64,000 bases of DNA from Parabacteroides faecis (GTDB lineage: Bacteria > Bacteroidota > Bacteroidia > Bacteroidales > Tannerellaceae). Below, one piece after another: positions 8,869-16,452 of this stretch. Each line of letters starts with the position of its first letter. Position 1 is the first letter of the stretch. The notes below the pieces were generated by a model. That model worked only from the letters and a program-made list of their open reading frames with translations, made no database searches and was not told the origin of the DNA. A program made the translations under genes and the position numbers. The stretch spans positions 620,001 through 684,000 of the forward strand of contig NZ_BMPB01000001.1 of the NCBI RefSeq assembly GCF_014647375.1. Direction: 5' to 3'.

Positions 8869-9834
8869 ATGGATAAAAAGATTTCCGTTTCGCAAATAAA
8901 GGAAGCAGCTCAGGAGGCCTATGAGATGTACAAAAGCAACACGGATGGAAAGAATGCCGATTATATCCCTTATCTGGCTAATATAGATAAGAACCTGTTC
9001 GGTATCAGCATCTGTCTGTTGGACGGAAGTATCATCCAGCTGGGCGATTCCGAATACCGCTTCGGTATCGAATCTGTGTCGAAGGTACATACCGCTGTGT
9101 TGGCTTTGCGCCAGTACGGGGCACAGAAACTTCTTCAAATGATCGGGGCCGATGCAACCGGACTGCCGTTCAACTCTATCATGGCTATCCTGCTGGAAAA
9201 GGATCATCCGTCTACTCCGCTGGTGAATGCCGGTGCGATCACTGCTTGTAGTATGGTACAGCCGGTAGGTGATTCCAATAAAAAATGGGAGGCGATCGTC
9301 TCCAATATCACCGATCTTTGCGGCAGCGCGCCTCAACTGATCGACGAACTGTATAAATCGGAATCGGCTACCAATTTCAACAACCGCTCGATTGCCTGGT
9401 TGCTGAAGAACTACAACCGTATCTATGACGATCCGGATATGTCGCTCGACCTGTATACCCGTCAGTGTTCATTGGGAATCACAGCCGCTCAATTATCTAT
9501 CTGCGGTGCCACGATTGCCAACGACGGTCTGAATCCGGTATCCAAAAAGCAAATATTCGAGGCATCCTTGTCACCGAAGATCACTTCCCTGATCGCTACC
9601 GTAGGTTTCTACGAACATACAGGTGACTGGTTGTACACTTCCGGCATCCCTGCAAAGACAGGTGTAGGTGGTGGTGTAATGGGCGTGATGCCCGGCCTGT
9701 TCGGTATAGCTGCTTTTGCCCCTCCAATTGACAGTGCAGGTAACTCTGTAAAAGCACAATTGGCTATCAAGTATATAATGAATAAACTGGGTCTGTCTAT
9801 TTTTAACGGCGACCGGGTTACAATAACTGAATAA
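8869..9834 (+). CDS. glsA: glutaminase A
   Basis: Serine-dependent glutaminase (beta-lactamase-like fold) hydrolysing glutamine to glutamate plus ammonia. This feeds GadB and also neutralises acid directly. It has 321 residues from ATG 8869; a TTG six bases upstream is not credible as the start. The catalytic Ser-x-x-Lys is S69-V-S-K72 in FGIESVSKVHTAVL. Other family blocks are NAGAITACSM, FNNRSIAWLLKNYNRIYDDP, LYTRQCSLGI and the C-terminal PAKTGVGGGVMGVMPGLFGI. It is coupled to gadB (11-nt gap) and followed by a terminator, which closes this operon before the inserted recombinase region. Confidence 0.95.
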   Translation: MDKKISVSQIKEAAQEAYEMYKSNTDGKNADYIPYLANIDKNLFGISICLLDGSIIQLGDSEYRFGIESVSKVHTAVLALRQYGAQKLLQMIGADATGLPFNSIMAILLEKDHPSTPLVNAGAITACSMVQPVGDSNKKWEAIVSNITDLCGSAPQLIDELYKSESATNFNNRSIAWLLKNYNRIYDDPDMSLDLYTRQCSLGITAAQLSICGATIANDGLNPVSKKQIFEASLSPKITSLIATVGFYEHTGDWLYTSGIPAKTGVGGGVMGVMPGLFGIAAFAPPIDSAGNSVKAQLAIKYIMNKLGLSIFNGDRVTITE

Positions 9835-9858
9835 CAAACAGTTTATTCTCTTAATTGG

Positions 9859-9902
9859 CAAGCCTCTTTGTCCCTTATTCATAGGGCGGGAGGCTTGTTT
9901 TG
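9859..9902 (+). terminator. terminator after glsA
   Basis: An 8-bp stem CAAGCCTC/GAGGCTTG with further pairing inside the loop is followed by a TTTTGTT tract, 25 nt after the glsA stop. It ends the gadB-glsA transcript. Confidence 0.75.
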
Positions 9903-9908
9903 TTGATA

Positions 9909-10417
9909 CTATAAATGATTCAGTATATCTTTTATATCTAATTGTAGTCGGGAGAAAGCAAACCATTTTTTACCTAAATCCTTTAATGAAGCACCTATAT
10001 GATAAAGTTCTTTTTCATCGATAATTAGGAAACTTCCATACGATCCATTCTCTGGTTAATGGAATATCCTTTCAATAAATAACTTCGAAGTACTTGGGTA
10101 GCCCACTGGCGAAATGCGGTTGCATTCTTGGAGTTGACTCTGTAACCAACGGAAATAATTGCATCCAGATTATAAATCTTGGTTACATAATTCTTTCCAT
10201 CTTGAGCAGTTAGTTCCACTTTGGAACTAACTGAATTTTTATCCAGTTCACCACTGTTGAAAATGTTCTGTAGATGCTTTGTTATTGCTTGTCGTTTGGT
10301 GCCGAACAATTCGGCAATCTGAGCCTGTGTCAACCAGACTGTTTCATTCTGTAGTCTGACTTCTAACCGTAAAGCGGATTGGGATTGATAAATGATGATT
10401 TCATCTTTGCTTTCCAT
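9909..10417 (-). pseudogene. RhuM-type virulence/ORF6N-like protein, internally deleted remnant
   Basis: The N-terminal 130 codons (from ATG 10417) read as the DNA-binding half of a RhuM-family protein: SQSALRLEVRLQNETVWLTQ, AQIAELFGTKRQAITKHLQN and LDAIISVGYRVNSKNATAFR. The frame stops at 10025. Immediately behind, in another frame (10031 down to the TAG at 9909-9911), 40 codons read FLIIDEKELYHIGASLKDLG followed by KKWFAFSRLQ, which I recognise as the C-terminal end of long members of the same family. About half of the usual 320-340 residues is missing between the two parts and the join is out of frame, so this is a deletion-derived pseudogene. The first part could still make a truncated DNA-binding protein. 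A TACTTTTG -7 box at 10449-10456 lies upstream. Confidence 0.75.
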
Positions 10418-10448
10418 AATTAATCTGTTTTGATTGTTAATATGGAAA

Positions 10449-10456
10449 CAAAAGTA
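10449..10456 (-). promoter_or_regulatory. -7 promoter box of the RhuM remnant
   Basis: TACTTTTG on the minus strand matches the Bacteroidetes TAnnTTTG box about 32 nt ahead of the start; an imperfect ATTG lies 18 nt upstream as a -33 candidate. Confidence 0.4.
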
Positions 10457-10542
10457 TTAAAATTAATTGGTATACAATATAAATTGATTCATATTTTAAT
10501 AATTGCTTCTTGACATTATTATGCAAGTATATATTTATTATT

Positions 10543-11478
10543 ATGCTTATGACAACAACCTTCTTCACCTATGTCGATACATTGGTGAAACGTAAACGCA
10601 AGGCTGGCAAATATTCAACTGCCGACCTTTACCGTGCTTCTTCCAACTGGTTGCTGCGGTTCTGCGGAACTGCCGATCTGTCGTTCGACGACATTACCCC
10701 TGGTATGATAGACCGTTTTTGTGACTGGCTCCTGGCGCTGGGGCATCTGAAAACGAACTCGGTAAACAGCTATCTCAGCAGTTTCCGGGCTATCTATCAT
10801 ACTGCAGTTCGTGAAGAATTGGTCCCTGTCAATCGTCTCTCGCCTTTCGCACATCTCAACCTGCGGCAGGAGGAAACAGCCAAACGGGCCCTTCGTATCC
10901 AGGCAATGGAAGAGATCGCCCGGATGGATCTCTCAGTCGAGCCGGAGTTACAGGCTGCCAGGGATTTCGCGCTTTTCTCCTTTCTTGCCTGTGGTATGCC
11001 GTTTGTCGACCTGGCTCATCTTACACACGACAATATCGTCGGTGATGAGTTGGTATATAACCGGTGTAAGACGAATGTCCTGGTACGTGTCGGTATCACT
11101 CCCGGTATGCGGCGGCTGCTCGACAAATATGCGTTGACTGGTAACCGTTATCTTTTTCCTGTATTGCTGGAAGAGGCAGACGGTGAACGATTACACGAGG
11201 TTTATAAACAAGCGCTGCACCGCTATAACGGTTGTCTGGTGGAGATAGGGAGTCGTCTCTCTATCCCGGTTTACCTTACCTCGTATGTTTTCCGGCATAC
11301 CTGGGCGACAGAGGCTCTGCGAAATGATACCCCGGTGGCCGTCATCAGCCAGGCACTCGGGCATACTTCCGAGAGAACGACGCGCCACTATCTGGCAGCT
11401 CTCGATCAATCAAGACTCAATTCGGCAAATGAGGTTATTACAAAAGGATTGGATGTCCTGATAGGAGTGAGGGCGTAA
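10543..11478 (+). CDS. tyrosine recombinase (DNA invertase/integrase family)
   Basis: Site-specific recombinase of about 311 residues. The start is taken at ATG 10543; a second ATG at 10549 is equally good, while upstream in-frame codons lack support. An N-terminal SAM-like core-binding domain (YSTADLYRASSNWLLRFCGT; NSVNSYLSSFRAIYHTAVRE) precedes the catalytic domain: Lys in NRCKTNVLV, box II LTSYVFRHTWATEAL with the conserved Arg-His, ALGHTSERTTRHYLAALD with the histidine and nucleophilic Tyr. The box I position that is often RGM in this group reads CGMPFVDLAHL. The size and box II form (S replacing H before the Arg) resemble the small Bacteroidetes recombinases that invert promoters. The stop codon lies inside the left 26-bp inverted repeat, and the invertible segment follows directly. 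Confidence 0.9.
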   Translation: MLMTTTFFTYVDTLVKRKRKAGKYSTADLYRASSNWLLRFCGTADLSFDDITPGMIDRFCDWLLALGHLKTNSVNSYLSSFRAIYHTAVREELVPVNRLSPFAHLNLRQEETAKRALRIQAMEEIARMDLSVEPELQAARDFALFSFLACGMPFVDLAHLTHDNIVGDELVYNRCKTNVLVRVGITPGMRRLLDKYALTGNRYLFPVLLEEADGERLHEVYKQALHRYNGCLVEIGSRLSIPVYLTSYVFRHTWATEALRNDTPVAVISQALGHTSERTTRHYLAALDQSRLNSANEVITKGLDVLIGVRA

Positions 11479-11500
11479 CCTTATTTGTGAAATAAGGTAT
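11475..11500 (+). repeat. left inverted repeat (IR-L), predicted recombination site
   Basis: A 26-bp sequence from GTAACC to GGTAT that recurs exactly, in inverted orientation, at 11893-11918. Inside it are 9-bp mirror arms ACCTTATTT and AAATAAGGT around a GTG centre, the layout of a tyrosine-recombinase core site. It includes the TAA stop of the recombinase gene at its outer edge, so inversion would leave that gene intact. Confidence 0.85.
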
Positions 11501-11892
11501 TTTGCCCCGTTTTATACAAGCTGTGAAAAACAAAGTTTATACTAATGTGGGAACAGGGCAAATATAGGAATTTTATTTAGACAAAGACAAACATATCTGC
11601 TTATTATTAGGTGGGTAGGGGATGATTTAGATTAAAAGATGAAATTCATACGTTTTTCATGAGTTATGGGCATAGTAAGGCGGAGGGTATCTTTTCCTTT
11701 CTTGAGAGGGGGCAGTGGGTGTGTTAATACTCTAAATAAAGACTATCCAGATAGAAAATCACAGATAAAACAGTTAAATATCCGCGTCAATCTATGTAGT
11801 TCGTGCTTTTGTACAGCAATTTACACACCCCCTATCCCCTCTCAAGAGGGGAGGAAGTTACTCTCTGTATATGATAATCGTAAGATAAACTG
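11501..11892. other. predicted invertible promoter segment (392 bp)
   Basis: AT-rich noncoding DNA between perfect 26-bp inverted repeats, right behind a tyrosine recombinase and ahead of the DUF4469/secreted-protein genes. It holds a promoter on the minus strand (11559-11591) and an imperfect internal inverted repeat (about 11683-11727 against 11820-11866). No TAnnTTTG promoter was found on the plus strand, so in this orientation the genes to the right appear to lack a promoter. Reversal would place the promoter about 130 nt ahead of ATG 11970. This is a prediction from sequence; no evidence of the other orientation is available here. Confidence 0.7.
11559..11591 (-). promoter_or_regulatory. 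promoter inside the invertible segment, facing the recombinase
   Basis: On the minus strand TTTG (11588-11591), a 21-nt spacer and TATATTTG (11559-11566) match the Bacteroides primary-sigma consensus TTTG-N19-21-TAnnTTTG. A transcript would start near 11552 and run leftwards, antisense to the recombinase 3' end. In the inverted orientation it would start near 11841 and read into the DUF4469 gene. Confidence 0.65.
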
Positions 11893-11918
11893 ATACCTTA
11901 TTTCACAAATAAGGTTAC
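11893..11918 (-). repeat. right inverted repeat (IR-R), predicted recombination site
   Basis: Exact reverse complement of the 26 bp at 11475-11500, with CAC at the centre instead of GTG, so the two sites are in inverse orientation and recombination would invert rather than delete. Confidence 0.85.
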
Positions 11919-11969
11919 AGATCCATAGGTAACGCCTTGTCCAACCAGCAGGCTCAATCATTTATTATT

Positions 11970-12728
11970 ATGGCTGAAAAAATTATTTTGACTGCCGATC
12001 TTTACGACAACGCCGTCACGGAGCGAAAAGGCGATTACACAGCGAAGCCCCGTATTACAGGAACAGTACGAAACCATCAGATTGCCGAACGCATCCTGGC
12101 AAGAGGTTCTGAATTACGTCTGGATACAATCGAGTATATCCTGGGTATGAGTGATCAGGAAAAGGTAACTGCTATTGCCGAAGGTAAAAGTGTTGTTGAC
12201 GGTGTAGGCCAGTACATGGCTACTATTACCGGTTCCTTTGAAGGTGAAAAAGCTGCTTTCGACCCTGCTAAAAACATACTCACCGCCAGTTATGTCCCCG
12301 GCAAACTACTGCGTGACACATTGAAAAATGTGGAGATAGATACTCGTACGGCTGTCACTGGCCCGGTCATCAACTCGATTATTGACTCTACAACCGGTGA
12401 AATGAATACCCAACTCACTTCTGCTGCCCCTGCTGTTATCAGTGGGTCCAATATCAAAGTGGCCGGTGACGATGCGGGTATAGGTGTTTTCTTTACAAAA
12501 ACCGGTGGTACGGCACAGAAATGTTCATTGCTGATCCATAACAATCCTTCGGAACTGACTGTTATGATGCCTGCTCTTGAAGACGGCGAATACACGTTGA
12601 GCATCATTACCCAATCGGCTGCGGGTAACAAGCTCGTAAAAGAACCGCGCACTTATACCTTCCCGGTATTGCTTTATGTGGGTAACAAACCGAGTGGTGG
12701 AGGAGGAGACCGTCCTGAAATCGAGTAA
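11970..12728 (+). CDS. HU-like DNA-binding/DUF4469 domain protein
   Basis: About 252 residues from ATG 11970 (MAEKIILTADLYDNAVTERK); the in-frame TTG at 11937 is rejected as start. The N-terminal half (GDYTAKPRITGTVRNHQIAE, RILARGSELRLDTIEYIL) fits the HU/IHF-like fold found in Bacteroidales proteins of this type; the C-terminal half (SNIKVAGDDAGIGVFFTKTG, SELTVMMPALEDGEYTLSII) fits DUF4469, an Ig-like module. A Gly-rich, acidic tail (GGGGDRPEIE) ends it. It has no signal peptide, so a nucleoid or DNA-structural role is plausible but unproven. It is the first gene after the invertible segment and is probably expressed only when the promoter is flipped. Confidence 0.75.
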   Translation: MAEKIILTADLYDNAVTERKGDYTAKPRITGTVRNHQIAERILARGSELRLDTIEYILGMSDQEKVTAIAEGKSVVDGVGQYMATITGSFEGEKAAFDPAKNILTASYVPGKLLRDTLKNVEIDTRTAVTGPVINSIIDSTTGEMNTQLTSAAPAVISGSNIKVAGDDAGIGVFFTKTGGTAQKCSLLIHNNPSELTVMMPALEDGEYTLSIITQSAAGNKLVKEPRTYTFPVLLYVGNKPSGGGGDRPEIE

Positions 12729-12739
12729 TACTATCCGAT

Positions 12740-12821
12740 CAACGTTGGTTAGACCGATTAACCAATGGCAGAGACACTGTCTAACCGGAGGCAGTTAAGA
12801 CTTCTAACCAACGTTGGTTAG
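12740..12821. promoter_or_regulatory. cluster of CTAACC/GGTTAG half-sites with an 18-bp palindrome
   Basis: The perfect palindrome CTAACCAACGTTGGTTAG lies at 12804-12821. CAACGTTGGTTAG is repeated directly at 12740-12752, and another CTAACC lies at 12781-12786. The array fills the spacer between the DUF4469 gene and the secreted-protein gene, and could be an operator for a dimeric DNA-binding protein or an RNA hairpin. The rest of the spacer up to 12886 is AT-rich. Confidence 0.5.
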
Positions 12822-12886
12822 GTTATGCGCCTAAAATATGTTAAATGAAATAAAGTACTTAAATTCTAATATTTACCTATTTGCAC

Positions 12887-15800
12887 ATGAAAAAGATTAA
12901 TACAAGCCAATCTAAACTAACCACCTCTCTGATTTGGCTGGTGTTTTTGGGAGGTATTTTAATATCGCTGCCTGCTAAGGCTCAAACTACTGTGAGCGAG
13001 TTACAACAATTGATTAATGATGTTCCGGCTAAAGGGACGAAAGTTATTGATTTAGAAGGAAAAACTTACCAACAAGCCGATATGCTGGAAATTACCGGAG
13101 GTAGGAATATTACTCTAAAGAATGGTACACTTTTAAGATATAACTTTTATTCTCCCGGAACATTTGTGCATGTGATGGATAGTTATTTGACGTTAGAGTC
13201 TGTTGTTGTAGATGGCAACGAAAAAAATAAGAATACGGTAGGTCCTCTCATTAGTTTACGAAGTTCAGAACTAACAGTTAAAGCAGGAACAGTAATAACT
13301 AATAATGATATAACGAGCAAAGTAACAGCCGGAGGTGTTATGGTAGACGGAAGTTCTTCTTTTGTTATGACAGGAGGAGAAATAGGTGGCTGTTATGATT
13401 ATAACATGGGGCAAGTCTATGTTGCTAAAGGAGGGCAGTTCACAATGACTGGTGGTACCATCCGTTCTGTTTGTACCGAAGGCAATGCTACAATAGGAGG
13501 TTCAGCCAAGATTACATCTTACTTTAGACTGAATGGAGAGTATCATCTGATGCTTTCTTCTGCTTTGGAAAATGTAATTCCTGTTTGGAGAATATTGGCA
13601 AAAGAAGGTGCCATTGCTGTGACAGCTACGGATGGATACACTTTGACAACTGACGATGTTGCTAAATTCAAGGATTATCAAAATAATTGGTCTTTTGATC
13701 TAAAAGATGGCAATATTATATGTACCGAACAGTCTTCCACTGTGAACAGCGAAGACGAACTACAGAAGAAAATAGATGCGGCTCCGGTAGGAAGCACAGG
13801 CTCTCCCACCTCTATATCTATTGGAAATGTGGAAATTACGAAAGGTGTCACTATTGATGGTAAATATATTACATTGACAGGAGGGAGCATTATAGGAAAC
13901 AGCAGTAATTCCTGGATTACCCTGAAAGGAGGAGGACTTAATTTGAATCAAATAAATATAACTCGAAAAGGATCATCAAATGGTTCACCTGTATATCTCG
14001 ACAGAGGGGGACAATTGATTATCAATAATTCAATCATTGACGGCGAACGGGCTTTGGAAGGTGCTATCAATGTAGGATCCCAGTCCGGATCCATAGTAAT
14101 AAATCAGGGTACAATAAAGGGTATTATTTCCAATATGAATGCTTCATTAACCTTTAACAGTGGAAGTGCTACTACTATATTTAGCAAAGTACCGGTCAAG
14201 TTGAGTGGAAACGTGCAGATAAGTGGTGGTGTCTCATGTGAAATTATTTTGATGAGTGCCCCTCTTTACAAGTTGAAAATGGCGATATTAAACCAATCTT
14301 CCAATGTTATAGCCAGCGGTACAGGTGGTTTCATTCTGACGGAAAACTATCTTTCCATGTTTGAATGCATTGATACCGAATATAAATTGGTGTGGAAAAA
14401 CAATCAGATCCTTTATGAAAAGACAGGTGGAGAGACACCCTCTGTAATAGAGACAGAAGATGAACTGCAAAAAGCCCTTGATGCTGCATCCCCAGGTTCT
14501 GAATCTGCCCCAACGATCATACCCATCAAGAATGTGACATTGACAAAGCCTCTTACCATCGATGGTAAATATATAACCTTCAATGGAGGAAGTCTGGTAT
14601 CTTCTAACAGTTCTGCTAAGATAAACATCAAGAAAGGCGGACTTATTCTGGATAATATTTCACTCTCTGCCGGATGGAGCAGTTCCGGTAAATTCATTAC
14701 AGTAGGCAGCAATGGAACACTGGTAATTCGTTCGACAGCTACTATCAGCAGTAACTCCAAAGACTTGAATTTGATTTATATAGAAGCAGGAAGTACGTTG
14801 AAAAATGAGGGGATTATTACCGGATGCATATCGAGTAGCGGTATACTCTATTTAACCAATGGTACAATTCACGGCCAGGTGAGTTCTTTTGGCCTGTTTT
14901 ACCTGTCAGGAACAGTGAAGATAGATACCGGAGTCTATCTTTCCGGAAGTGCCGCGATAACGATGACGAGTGTTCCTAAATATCTATTGCAGATATTAAC
15001 CGACGGTGAATCATCCACTGTCGTAGTTAAAGGAGGAAGTGGTTTTGTTCTTTCTGAATCGTATTTAAATAAGTTTGTTTGTATAACGGAAAACTGGCAG
15101 TTTATCTGGAGTAACAATCAAATTTTGGTAGTAAAAATACAAAGTACGAATTATAAAGTAACCTGGAATATACCCTCCGGTGTAACAGTCAAACCGGAAA
15201 GCGGATATAATGCAACTTCTATCGTAAAAGGTGCTGATTTCAAGTTTACAATCGTCTTTCCTTCCAATAAAAAAGTAATTGTAAAGCAAGGTTCTATCGT
15301 GATAACTCCCGATGCGAATGGGGTCTATACACTTACCAACATTCAGGCAGATATAGTATTGACAATAACGTTGGAAAATAAAATAGGATATACGGTAACT
15401 CTTCCTTCTCAAACCGGTTTTGATATTAAAGCTGTTGACGGATATGACGCTTCACTTATACTGGAAGGTGCTGATTTTAAATTTAGTATCAAACCGAAAG
15501 CTGGGTATGAACAGTATATTGTAAAGGTGTTTGTCAATAATACGCTTATAACTCCTGCCGGCGGATCGGTATATACTATTGTAAATGTACATGCCAACTT
15601 GGTTGTGAGAATAGAGGTAACACCACCAGTCATTGAAGGAGTGTTCAATATTATTTGGAATGCAGATGAAGGAGCAACGTTAGTTCCGGAATCCGGCTAT
15701 GATAAGAATACAGTGAATCCAGGGGATGATTTTAAGTTCCATATTGTAACAGATGCCTTACATAAAGGTTGGGAGATACTGGTACGGGTTGACGGTATTC

Positions 15801-16348
15801 TTCTTTCTCCTGACATTTGGGGTATATATACCATATCAAACATTCGTTCGAATAAAATTATAGAGATTACTATATCTGAAGTATTTAATATAACATTCGT
15901 AAAACCGAGAGAAGATGTAAAAATGGTGGTTGAAACGGGTTATAATCCGGAAAGGGTACTGGCCGGAAATGATTTCAGATTCCGACTGGAGAGTAAGTAT
16001 AAAGCCAACCAGTTACAGGTGATAGCCAATGGAGAATTATTGATACCTATAAATTCTGTATATACTATTTACAATGTATATGAAAATAAGACTATAACTG
16101 TAACTGTCAATACTTCTGTCGGAAATGAAGATATTCATTCCGACCGGGTAGAAATAGTAATAAGGGATCATAAACTCTGCATCAAGCATCAGGAGATGAA
16201 AAATATACCTTTATATATAACTTCATTCGGAGGAAGTATCGTTAAGACAAGCCTGCTGAATGGAACCTACACTGAAATAGATATTCCTGTCAAAGGGGCA
16301 TATATTATTTTCTTTGAGGGATTCAGTCAGAAGATTGTAATAAAATAG
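12887..16348 (+). CDS. large secreted modular protein (beta-helix-like plus repeated beta-sandwich-like modules)
   Basis: A 1153-residue exported protein without a recognised name. The start at ATG 12887 gives a signal peptide (LIWLVFLGGILISLPAKA, cut before Q33). Residues about 36-755 hold three related modules. The second and third begin with near-identical openings (EDELQKKIDAAPVGS; EDELQKALDAASPGS) and share TIDGKYIT..GGS. The Gly/Asn-rich short strands suggest right-handed beta-helices. Residues about 755-1075 hold four repeats with the signature SGY(N/D)..., (A/G)xDFKF and Y(T)xxNxxxN/A. The last 75 residues (ending GAYIIFFEGFSQKIVIK) resemble C-terminal sorting tails of Bacteroidetes secreted proteins. 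An adhesin or surface role is inferred. Base composition is AT-richer than the GAD genes around it, consistent with acquisition. A terminator follows. Confidence 0.7.
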   Translation: MKKINTSQSKLTTSLIWLVFLGGILISLPAKAQTTVSELQQLINDVPAKGTKVIDLEGKTYQQADMLEITGGRNITLKNGTLLRYNFYSPGTFVHVMDSYLTLESVVVDGNEKNKNTVGPLISLRSSELTVKAGTVITNNDITSKVTAGGVMVDGSSSFVMTGGEIGGCYDYNMGQVYVAKGGQFTMTGGTIRSVCTEGNATIGGSAKITSYFRLNGEYHLMLSSALENVIPVWRILAKEGAIAVTATDGYTLTTDDVAKFKDYQNNWSFDLKDGNIICTEQSSTVNSEDELQKKIDAAPVGSTGSPTSISIGNVEITKGVTIDGKYITLTGGSIIGNSSNSWITLKGGGLNLNQINITRKGSSNGSPVYLDRGGQLIINNSIIDGERALEGAINVGSQSGSIVINQGTIKGIISNMNASLTFNSGSATTIFSKVPVKLSGNVQISGGVSCEIILMSAPLYKLKMAILNQSSNVIASGTGGFILTENYLSMFECIDTEYKLVWKNNQILYEKTGGETPSVIETEDELQKALDAASPGSESAPTIIPIKNVTLTKPLTIDGKYITFNGGSLVSSNSSAKINIKKGGLILDNISLSAGWSSSGKFITVGSNGTLVIRSTATISSNSKDLNLIYIEAGSTLKNEGIITGCISSSGILYLTNGTIHGQVSSFGLFYLSGTVKIDTGVYLSGSAAITMTSVPKYLLQILTDGESSTVVVKGGSGFVLSESYLNKFVCITENWQFIWSNNQILVVKIQSTNYKVTWNIPSGVTVKPESGYNATSIVKGADFKFTIVFPSNKKVIVKQGSIVITPDANGVYTLTNIQADIVLTITLENKIGYTVTLPSQTGFDIKAVDGYDASLILEGADFKFSIKPKAGYEQYIVKVFVNNTLITPAGGSVYTIVNVHANLVVRIEVTPPVIEGVFNIIWNADEGATLVPESGYDKNTVNPGDDFKFHIVTDALHKGWEILVRVDGILLSPDIWGIYTISNIRSNKIIEITISEVFNITFVKPREDVKMVVETGYNPERVLAGNDFRFRLESKYKANQLQVIANGELLIPINSVYTIYNVYENKTITVTVNTSVGNEDIHSDRVEIVIRDHKLCIKHQEMKNIPLYITSFGGSIVKTSLLNGTYTEIDIPVKGAYIIFFEGFSQKIVIK

Positions 16349-16365
16349 TAAAGTAAAGTATTAAA

Positions 16366-16410
16366 CAGGCATGGGTTTCATAAGATAAAAGAAGTCCATG
16401 CCTGCTTTTT
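16366..16410 (+). terminator. terminator after the large secreted protein
   Basis: A 9-bp stem CAGGCATGG/CCATGCCTG with a 21-nt loop and a following CTTTTTAT tract, 18 nt after the stop codon. It lies between two convergent genes. Confidence 0.75.
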
Positions 16411-16452
16411 ATATCGAACGTCAGCGATCGGAGAAAGTAGTTTCCTGGCATG

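Noticed and set aside
11475-11500. Reading the 26-bp repeat as a simple terminator for the recombinase gene
   Set aside because: It does form a 9-bp hairpin followed by TATTTTG, so termination is possible, but the loop would be only 3 nt, and exact identity over 26 bases including unpaired flanks with the distant inverted copy fits a recombination site better. Both uses may coexist.
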